A stretch of 64,000 bases of DNA, taken from NCBI GenBank assembly GCA_022824365.1, contig JAJEAA010000007.1, forward strand, positions 1 to 64,000, given 5' to 3'. Source of the stretch: Anaerolineae bacterium. GTDB lineage: Bacteria > Chloroflexota > Anaerolineae > Aggregatilineales > Phototrophicaceae. A model generated the notes under the pieces. The model was given only the letters and a program-made list of their open reading frames with translations, searched no databases and was not told the origin of the DNA. A program made the translations under genes and the position numbers. Of this stretch, positions 26,741 through 37,525 are shown in pieces (position 1 is the stretch's first letter; every line of letters begins with the position of its first letter).

Positions 26741-26826
26741 AATTCATTCTCCTTGTACCGCCTTGGATTCTTATATGTCATATACGCCATCTGGCGCCGG
26801 TATCTTACTTGCGTCCGCGCCAATGG

Positions 26827-27270
26827 CTACGAAATCTGCAAAGCGGCGCCATCAAATGAGCCGCGATCGAACCGCAGCAGCCAGGCGCGCATGTCGTCGG
26901 CGCGGGCCATCATAACCGATGTGATGATATAGACGAAGTTCGGCAAGGCATGCTCACGGTCGTATTCGGAAGGGATCGCCGGCGAATCCGGGTGGCTGTG
27001 ATAATAGCCGACCAGGCTAAGCCCGCGTTCGTCCGCTTCATCTTCGAGGCGCATCCAATCTTGCGGCGTCATGGCGTAGCGGTGGTGCTGCTCCTCTACG
27101 GCAAAGACATTTTCCACTTGTATGATGTCAACAATAGTGACAAGATCCGCATCGACCTGCCCCAGCAGAAAACCACCGCCCTCATTGGGATAGGTCGCTT
27201 CCATTTGCTCAAAGATACGCTCTTGCAACGCTCTGCTTAGGGTGACGCGCATCGCTCTGTGTTCATCCAT
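26827..27270 (-). CDS. JAMM/MPN+ metalloprotease (M67 family, Mec/QbsD-like)
   Basis: A 147-residue JAB/MPN domain with all zinc-site residues: E30 in NEGGGFLLG, H91 and H93 in YHSHPDSP, S101 and D104 in PSEYD, at the spacing of the JAMM motif. Bacterial members act on ubiquitin-like sulfur carriers, either removing residues after Gly-Gly or releasing a bound amino acid (Mec, with CysO). It is first in a minus-strand operon with the MoaD-like carrier and the E1-rhodanese. I chose the ATG at 27270. The open frame runs to 27363 through a terminator-like hairpin, so a longer start is unlikely. Confidence 0.9.
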   Translation of the reverse strand: MDEHRAMRVTLSRALQERIFEQMEATYPNEGGGFLLGQVDADLVTIVDIIQVENVFAVEEQHHRYAMTPQDWMRLEDEADERGLSLVGYYHSHPDSPAIPSEYDREHALPNFVYIITSVMMARADDMRAWLLRFDRGSFDGAALQIS

Positions 27271-27280
27271 TTCCACCAAC

Positions 27281-27308
27281 AAAAAGAGCCGGCCGCTTGG
27301 GCTGGCTC
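27281..27308 (-). terminator. Hairpin plus T-tract just upstream of the JAMM gene; terminator or leader attenuator
   Basis: On the minus strand GAGCCAGCC, a 5-base loop and GGCCGGCTC form a 9-bp stem with one G-U pair, directly followed by TTTTTG. It ends 11 bases before the JAMM ATG. The layout fits a factor-independent terminator in the leader of the operon, so the genes would be expressed only on readthrough or with antitermination. Confidence 0.5.
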
Positions 27309-27568
27309 TCGTCTCATTCCGCAGCGCATTTCGCGCGATTGCTTCAGACAGCCGATACCCCAACGCGGCGAGGGTTCATCCCCTGACAACAGAGACAAGA
27401 ACAAACTTGTAGCGCCGCGCGGCTTTGTGCATCAATCGGAAACATGCGCCGCAGGTTAGCACAGGCCTGTAAAACTGGCAACGGCAACTTTCCCATGCGG
27501 CGTCTGACTCGCAATCGACCTTGAAACAAGCCTTGCCACTTGATGAGCGAGCGCGGCACTTGTGTAGC

Positions 27569-27597
27569 TTGAAGCGCGTTTGAGCGAGTGCTATACT
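27569..27597 (+). promoter_or_regulatory. Promoter of citrate synthase
   Basis: TTGAAG (27569-27574), 17 bp, then TATACT (27592-27597), preceded by TGC (extended -10). The leader to the ATG at 27668 is about 65 bases. Confidence 0.5.
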
Positions 27598-27667
27598 AGC
27601 GCGCATTATTTTCGCTGTCGAAGCTGGCGCGTTGGCTAGCGCCGGCGTCACGAAGGAGAAGCAGTAC

Positions 27668-28804
27668 ATGACTAACAAGGGTGGGCTTGAGGAAGCAGTC
27701 GTCGCCGATATCAATACAAGCTACATCGATGGCAGCATTGGCAAGTTGATTTACAGCGGCTATGCCATCGAAGATCTCGCCGAAACCACCTCGTTTGAAG
27801 AAATCCTGTTTCTGCTCTTTAATGCGCGCTTGCCGAAGCGTAAGGAATACGAAAGCTTGCGCTCGACGATCGCGGCGGGGGCTGCCATCCCTGGCGCTGT
27901 GATTGATATGATGAAGTCGCTGCCCGCGGAAACGCCGGCCATGGCCGTGCTGCGAACAGCCGTCTCCATGCTTTCAGCCTTCGATCCAGATGCCGAGAAC
28001 CTGAGCGACAAGGATGTCGCCCAGGCGAAGGCCTTCCGGCTGACCGGTCAAATCACAACGATTTGCGCGGCCTGGATGCGCATCGTCAAGAGCCAGGAGC
28101 CGATAGCGCCCCGCGACGATCTGAGCGTCGCGGAAAACTTCGTCTACATGATGAGTGGCGATGAGCCGGATGCGACGGCTTGCGCCGCTTTGAATGTGTA
28201 TCTGGTTTTGCTGGCCGAACATGGCATGAACGCTAGCACTTTCGCGACGCGTGTGGTTACCGCCACCGGTTCGGATTTACACAGCGCGGTTGTCGCCGGC
28301 ATCAGCGCCTTAAAGGGACCCTCACACGGCGGCGCGAATTCTGAAGCGATGAAGATGTTCATCGAAATCGGCGATATTGAAAATGTCGCGCCCTGGTTCG
28401 AGCAAAACATCAAGACGGGCAAGCGGCGCATTATGGGCATCGGCCACCGCGTTTATAAGTCGAATGATCCACGCGCGGGCATATTGCGGCGGCATGCCGA
28501 AGCGCTGGCGGAAAATTCCAGCGAGCGCAAGTGGCTGGACATTGCCGTCAAACTGGCGGAAACAGCGCGGGCTGACGACTATTTTGTCCAGCGCAATTTG
28601 TACCCCAATGTTGATTATTACAGCGCCGTCGTTTTGTACTTGCTGGGCTTGGACATCGATATGTTCACGCCTCTATTCGCCATGTCGCGGATATCGGGCT
28701 GGTCGGCGCATGTGATTGCGCAGATGGGCGGGCGCCTGATTCGTCCCAAGGCGAATTATATTGGTCCGCAGGATCTGAAGTTTGTACCGATGAACGAGAG
28801 ATAA
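27668..28804 (+). CDS. gltA: Citrate synthase (possibly 2-methylcitrate synthase)
   Basis: A 378-residue short-form citrate synthase. It has KGPSHGGANSEAM, MGIGHRVYKSNDPRA (active-site His) and SGWSAHVIAQ near the C-terminus. It condenses oxaloacetate with acetyl-CoA. The length and motifs match the dimeric type I group, which also contains 2-methylcitrate synthases using propionyl-CoA; the two cannot be told apart by eye. No prpB or prpD genes are nearby, so citrate synthase is the simpler reading. GAAGGAGAA precedes the ATG. Its own promoter and terminator make it a single-gene unit, with aconitase and KorAB encoded within 13 kb. Confidence 0.93.
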   Translation: MTNKGGLEEAVVADINTSYIDGSIGKLIYSGYAIEDLAETTSFEEILFLLFNARLPKRKEYESLRSTIAAGAAIPGAVIDMMKSLPAETPAMAVLRTAVSMLSAFDPDAENLSDKDVAQAKAFRLTGQITTICAAWMRIVKSQEPIAPRDDLSVAENFVYMMSGDEPDATACAALNVYLVLLAEHGMNASTFATRVVTATGSDLHSAVVAGISALKGPSHGGANSEAMKMFIEIGDIENVAPWFEQNIKTGKRRIMGIGHRVYKSNDPRAGILRRHAEALAENSSERKWLDIAVKLAETARADDYFVQRNLYPNVDYYSAVVLYLLGLDIDMFTPLFAMSRISGWSAHVIAQMGGRLIRPKANYIGPQDLKFVPMNER

Positions 28805-28827
28805 TCTCGGGAACTTGGGCAAGGACC

Positions 28828-28862
28828 ACGCGCTTGTCGTAACGGGCAGGCGCGTTTGTATT
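28828..28862 (+). terminator. Rho-independent terminator of citrate synthase
   Basis: ACGCGCTTGTC (28828-28838), loop GTAACG, then GGCAGGCGCGT (28845-28855): an 11-bp stem with two G-U pairs, followed by TTGTATT. It starts 24 bp after the citrate synthase stop. Confidence 0.65.
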
Positions 28863-28933
28863 AGGGCGCATGTTTGCCATAGGGTCCTCCACTATGCTAA
28901 TCTGGTAGCGTAGTTGCAGGCGGGCGCGGCGGA

Positions 28934-29623
28934 ATGATCCCTTACAAGATAGTCGGCACCTCGAATTATCGACCCTACGTGGCTTTCTTTGTCACGGTCG
29001 CCAATGTATTGTTTTTTGTATATGTCCTGGTTTTCGCCTTTCTGGGCGGCTTATCGCTGGAGGAAGTGTACCAAAATTATGCGCTGGATATCTGCGCAGT
29101 GCAGGCGCAACCCTTGTCCGCGACCTTGATTGATGGCATCCGCAGCATTTTTCTGCACATGAGTTTCGTGCATCTCACATCGAACATCATCATATTTTAT
29201 GTTTTCGGTTCGCGGATTGAAGAGCATATCGGGCGACTGCGCTTCTTGGCCTTTTATCTGCTCGTGGGATTCGGCGGGCATCTGGGTCATTTGCTTTTCG
29301 ACGGGGGCAGCTGCGCGGAGCCGCTGTACATGATCGGCTCAAGCGGCGCTATTTCGGGCGTCATCGGCGCTTTTCTCTTCTTGTTCCCGACCGACCGGAT
29401 CAAGTCAAAAATTGTGATCCTGAAGGTCTTTAACTATGACCTCAATGTTCCGGCCTGGGTGTATCTTGTCTACTGGTTTTTCCTGCAATTTTTCTACCAG
29501 GTTGGTTCCGTCGCGCCGCGGATAAATGTGCATTGGGGGCATGTTGGCGGTTTTATCACTGGCTTGGCGCTGATATTCTTCTTGTCCTTCTTCATCGCGC
29601 CGCCGCGGATACCGCGCATTTAG
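28934..29623 (+). CDS. Rhomboid family intramembrane serine protease (paralogue 1)
   Basis: A 229-residue rhomboid with six hydrophobic segments. The catalytic Ser is S137 in IGSSGAISG and the catalytic His is H203 in HWGHVGG; the oxyanion-region HMSFVHLTSN lies before helix 2. It cleaves transmembrane substrates within the membrane. C54 (NYALDICAV) and C127 (GGSCAEP) are at exactly the same residue numbers as in the next gene, which suggests a conserved extracytoplasmic disulfide. The two genes are 78 bp apart on the same strand and clearly arose by tandem duplication. The substrates are unknown. Confidence 0.92.
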   Translation: MIPYKIVGTSNYRPYVAFFVTVANVLFFVYVLVFAFLGGLSLEEVYQNYALDICAVQAQPLSATLIDGIRSIFLHMSFVHLTSNIIIFYVFGSRIEEHIGRLRFLAFYLLVGFGGHLGHLLFDGGSCAEPLYMIGSSGAISGVIGAFLFLFPTDRIKSKIVILKVFNYDLNVPAWVYLVYWFFLQFFYQVGSVAPRINVHWGHVGGFITGLALIFFLSFFIAPPRIPRI

Positions 29624-29701
29624 GCACCCCGCGCGCAGGCTTGCGCGAAACCAAACACTTATGCTAACGTAGAAAGCGATGAGGATAGCGAGGTTCTCAT
29701 T

Positions 29702-30415
29702 ATGTTTCCTATACATGTGGTCGGGCGCGACAAGTCGATCCCCAAAGCGACTATCGTAATCATTGTCATCAACCTCTTGGTCTTCCTTTGGGAACTCTCG
29801 GTGGATGCCAAAGGCGACGGTTTCCTTAAGGCGGCGCTGCAAAATTATGGTCTGGAAGTGTGCAAGATTGGCGAACAATCGATCGCCACAACCGGCTTGG
29901 ACACCTTCCGCAGCCTTTTCCTTCACGCGAGCGTGGCTCACGTTTTGGGCAATATGTGGTTCCTCTTTCTCTTTGGCGGCTTGGTGGAGCGCTACCTGGG
30001 CAGCGTGAAATACGTACTGGCTTACCTGGGCTTCGGAGCTGCGGCGACGCTGGCGCATGTCGCTTTGGGAAACACGGTCTGCACCGTCACCGATACGGGA
30101 GTGGTCATCGGCGCGAGCGGCGCGATCGCCGGCATCATGGGCGGATTCCTTGTGATAAAGCCGAAGGCCAAAGTACGCACGATGCTGGGCTTCTTCCGTC
30201 CTTTCGTCTGGACGATCAAGCTGCCGGCTGTTGTCTTCCTTGGTTATTGGCTTTTGATGGATGTCTTGCAGCATGTGGGCTGGATCGGCGTCGAGACCGA
30301 CATCGCGCACTGGGCGCATATTGGCGGGTTCTTGGCCGGCGTCCTGACCACCTTCGCGGCTGGCTTCATCAAGCCGATGCCGAAGCCGGACCCGTTGGAG
30401 CACTTGGCCGAATAA
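29702..30415 (+). CDS. Rhomboid family intramembrane serine protease (paralogue 2)
   Basis: A 237-residue rhomboid. The catalytic Ser is S139 in IGASGAIAG, His is H206 in HWAHIGG, and HASVAHVLGN is before helix 2. It shares with the preceding paralogue the NYGLEVC segment (C54) and a second Cys at 127 (GNTVCTVT), so both copies keep the same likely disulfide. The first loop is charged and differs from paralogue 1, hinting at different substrate sets. GAGG lies about 9 bases before the ATG. A clear terminator follows at 30443. Both active sites look intact. Confidence 0.93.
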   Translation: MFPIHVVGRDKSIPKATIVIIVINLLVFLWELSVDAKGDGFLKAALQNYGLEVCKIGEQSIATTGLDTFRSLFLHASVAHVLGNMWFLFLFGGLVERYLGSVKYVLAYLGFGAAATLAHVALGNTVCTVTDTGVVIGASGAIAGIMGGFLVIKPKAKVRTMLGFFRPFVWTIKLPAVVFLGYWLLMDVLQHVGWIGVETDIAHWAHIGGFLAGVLTTFAAGFIKPMPKPDPLEHLAE

Positions 30416-30442
30416 GGATAAATCAGCCTGAACAAGTTCATG

Positions 30443-30478
30443 AGCCAGGGCAAAACAGTCCTGGCTTTTGTTTTGGTT
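30443..30478 (+). terminator. Rho-independent terminator after the rhomboid pair
   Basis: AGCCAGG (30443-30449), a 10-base loop, CCTGGCT (30460-30466), then TTTGTTTTGG. It starts 27 bp after the second rhomboid stop and faces the convergent CPBP-like gene. Confidence 0.65.
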
Positions 30479-30485
30479 TGGTCCC

Positions 30486-31229
30486 CTATTGGAGAAATGG
30501 AATATAGAGGATGATCAGGTTGGCGGCGATCTGGCAGATCCAACTGGCGGCCAAGCCATTGCGCTTGCGAACATAGACGTAAAGCAGATTCATCGTCAGC
30601 AGCAGGATCACGATAACCAGGGTGACTGCCGGGAACTCTGCCACGGACTGCCACATGACGGGGAAGAAAAGCACGATATTCCAGAGGGTCGCCAGCAAGC
30701 CAACGAGCCAAAATGCCAACTGACTCTGCAGCAAGCCGCGGAAAAAGAGCGTCTCGGCGATGGGCATGACAAAGACGAGGAAAGCAAGCAAGCTGCCGGC
30801 GGTCATGCCAGGGAATAGGCGGTCCGCCGCTGGAGCCAGCACCTGCTGGCTGAGAAATACCAGGAAGGGGATACCCAACATGACAGCGTACAAGATCCCC
30901 CAGCCGAGATTGTCGGGCCGTTCCTGACCGATGCGCTCCATATTGCCGAGCAGCCATGAGAGTACGCTGACGCCAGCGAGAGCGCCCCAAGCCAAGGTGT
31001 ATCTTAATTCGATGCTGTCAGGCAGCAGGGGCGTGAGACCGATGCTTAGCGCGGCGGCGATGACAAAACCGAACAGAGGATCGCCAGCGCCGCGATATTG
31101 CGAACGGGGAGCGGCAGGGCTCCGGCTAGCAGCGCCTTCCGAGGACTCCAAGACATCGGGCAGAGTAGCCTGATTATGGGACCGTTCTTCGGAGTTTTCC
31201 AATGGATCAAAAGGCGCATTGGGCATCAT
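30486..31229 (-). CDS. CPBP-like membrane protein with degenerate protease motifs
   Basis: A 247-residue protein with a polar 48-residue N-terminus and about six hydrophobic segments, in the CPBP/Abi (Rce1-like) fold. The usual EExxxR is changed to E159-T160-L-F-F-R164 (AETLFFRGLLQ). The expected His after the next helix is absent (LWNIVLFFP) and the final HxxxN block reads ICQIAANL with Gln for His. It may therefore be a non-catalytic relative that acts as a receptor or scaffold, or a misassigned family member. Its start overlaps the threonine aldolase stop by 4 bp, so the two are coupled. Compare the intact CPBP protease at 47144. Confidence 0.65.
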   Translation of the reverse strand: MMPNAPFDPLENSEERSHNQATLPDVLESSEGAASRSPAAPRSQYRGAGDPLFGFVIAAALSIGLTPLLPDSIELRYTLAWGALAGVSVLSWLLGNMERIGQERPDNLGWGILYAVMLGIPFLVFLSQQVLAPAADRLFPGMTAGSLLAFLVFVMPIAETLFFRGLLQSQLAFWLVGLLATLWNIVLFFPVMWQSVAEFPAVTLVIVILLLTMNLLYVYVRKRNGLAASWICQIAANLIILYIPFLQ

Positions 31230-32266
31230 GATAGAATTGCGCTCACCGCCGAAATCACCTTGTCAATCGCGGCGCGATCAATCCAAAAGTGCGTGCGCAA
31301 ACGAATCTGACCGCTTTCGCCACCGTATGGCGACATGAAGATATTATAGTCGCGGCGCAATTTGTGGACAAACTCGTCAAGGGGCGCGCGGGCGTCATTG
31401 GCCAGCGCGAAGAAAATAAAGTTCGTGTTTTGGCTCTTGATGACAATGCCAGGGATTTCGCTCAAACCTTCGGCGAGCAACTGCGCATTACGATGATCTT
31501 CGACAAGGCGATGGCGCATTTTGTGGAGCGCGATCAAGCCGGCGGCGGCGAGGACGCCAGTTTGTCGCAGGCTGCCGCCGAGTACCTTGCGCGCCCGGCG
31601 CGCCCGGCGGATGAAGTCTTGACTGCCTGCCAGGACGGAGCCGGCGGGGGCGCAGAGCCCTTTGGAGAGACAGAATGTCACCGAATCCGCGCCGGCCGCC
31701 AGCGACTTCACATCGGCGTCGTAAGCGGCGGCCGCATTAAAGATACGCGCGCCGTCAATATGCAGGATCAGGTTGTTGCGGCGAGCGAAATCGGCGACCT
31801 CAGCAGTGTAGGCGGCGGATATCGGTACACCGCCCGCCATATTATGCGTATTTTCCAGCGCGACCAAGCGCGTCACCGGTTTATGCTCATCGTCCGGATT
31901 GATGGCTTGCTCCAGGTCGCGGAGGCGCATCGTGCCGTCGACTTGCACCGGCAGCGTATGCGGGAGGATGCCGCCGAGTTGCGCCATGCCACCTTGTTCA
32001 TAACGGAAGATATGCGAGGTATCACCGACTATAATGGACTCGCCCCGCTGGCAATGCGCCAACAAGGCGCAGAGATTGCCTTGCGTGCCGCTCGTGACAA
32101 ATACAGCGGCTTCCTTGCCGAGTAGTTCAGCGGCATCCCCTTCGAGCCGGTTCACCGTGGGGTCGTCATGATAGACGTCATCGCCGACTTCCGCCCGCGC
32201 CATAGCTTCGCGCATCTGGGCTGTTGGGTGACTTACGGTATCACTTCTCAGGTCAATGTATTTCAT
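31226..32266 (-). CDS. ltaE: Low-specificity L-threonine aldolase
   Basis: A 346-residue PLP enzyme of the GLY1/LtaE type. It starts MKYIDLRSDTVSHPT, has EVGDDVYHDDPTVN, the IHIDGARIFNAA Asp block and the PLP lysine in FCLSKGLCAPAGS. It splits L-threonine or L-allo-threonine into glycine and acetaldehyde. I chose the ATG at 32266 because family members start exactly there; 50 codons of upstream open frame have no similarity. A good promoter lies about 40 bp upstream. It is followed by a CPBP-like gene with a 4-bp overlap, an unusual pairing. Confidence 0.95.
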   Translation of the reverse strand: MKYIDLRSDTVSHPTAQMREAMARAEVGDDVYHDDPTVNRLEGDAAELLGKEAAVFVTSGTQGNLCALLAHCQRGESIIVGDTSHIFRYEQGGMAQLGGILPHTLPVQVDGTMRLRDLEQAINPDDEHKPVTRLVALENTHNMAGGVPISAAYTAEVADFARRNNLILHIDGARIFNAAAAYDADVKSLAAGADSVTFCLSKGLCAPAGSVLAGSQDFIRRARRARKVLGGSLRQTGVLAAAGLIALHKMRHRLVEDHRNAQLLAEGLSEIPGIVIKSQNTNFIFFALANDARAPLDEFVHKLRRDYNIFMSPYGGESGQIRLRTHFWIDRAAIDKVISAVSAILS

Positions 32267-32306
32267 TCGATATGTCCGCTGCGTCTGCATCCGCCAATGC
32301 AAAGCG

Positions 32307-32335
32307 ATACTAGACAGAAAGGCTTGACTTGACAA
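32307..32335 (-). promoter_or_regulatory. Promoter of threonine aldolase operon
   Basis: On the minus strand TTGTCA (32330-32335), 17 bp, TAGTAT (32307-32312). It gives a leader of about 35 bases to the ATG at 32266. Confidence 0.5.
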
Positions 32336-32380
32336 TAGCAAGACTTGTTCGTCGCGGTTCATCGTCGCTGTCTGAACTAG

Positions 32381-32410
32381 CTGATACGGCAAGCGGTTTT
32401 GCGCTACAAT
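32381..32410 (+). promoter_or_regulatory. Possible promoter of the P-type ATPase
   Basis: CTGATA (32381-32386), 18 bp, TACAAT (32405-32410), about 110 bp before the ATG. It is back to back with the threonine aldolase promoter. Confidence 0.4.
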
Positions 32411-32519
32411 CGGCAAGTTCCATTTGTGAAATCAGAACGCTTTGCCAGCTTACCGGCAGTTGTATAGTAAAGTTGCGTTTGACAGAGAGATAACGAGAAC
32501 GTCAATTAAGGATTTCCGG

Positions 32520-35513
<2,994 letters not shown>

Positions 35514-35536
35514 ACGCGCCACTGCGGTGGCAAGGT

Positions 35537-37258
<1,722 letters not shown>

Positions 37259-37313
37259 GGACGTCTCCGCTATAGGAACGCTAGGGTCAACGAGTTTTCG
37301 CAACGACGGCGGT

Positions 37314-37322
37314 ATTGTAGCA
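37314..37322 (-). promoter_or_regulatory. Extended -10 promoter of sat-cysC
   Basis: On the minus strand TGCTACAAT, an extended -10 identical to that of comF, about 55 bp before the ATG at 37258. No clear -35. Confidence 0.45.
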
Positions 37323-37525
37323 TAGGAAAGTCGGTTGGGAGAGCGGGAAATGAAAATGACATAGGCGGCTCAAGTGTGGAGGCGCCATATTTGAATAATC
37401 GCTTGAAAAAAGCGCTTGGCCGAGACGACTTCACCGCCGATATCATCTGAGAATAGCTGAGCTAGAGACTCCGTGATGGAATCGGCCTTTGGGATATGGC
37501 GCTGCCCGCGGCTCTTACTGACAAC

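Larger units (their letters stand above)
27271..27667. other. 397-bp divergent region between JAMM operon and citrate synthase
   Basis: It contains a minus-strand hairpin with T-tract directly before the JAMM start (27281-27308) and the plus-strand citrate synthase promoter (27569-27597). The 260 bases between them show several short GC-rich inverted repeats but no gene and no riboswitch class I can name. Confidence 0.55.

Noticed and set aside
27309..27568. Possible riboswitch or small RNA in the JAMM operon leader
   Set aside because: I compared it by eye with TPP, SAM, Moco, cobalamin and T-box cores and found no match. Only the terminator-like hairpin is reported.
29634..29650. CGCGCA/TGCGCG hairpin between the two rhomboids
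   Set aside because: No T-tract follows and the two genes probably share a transcript.
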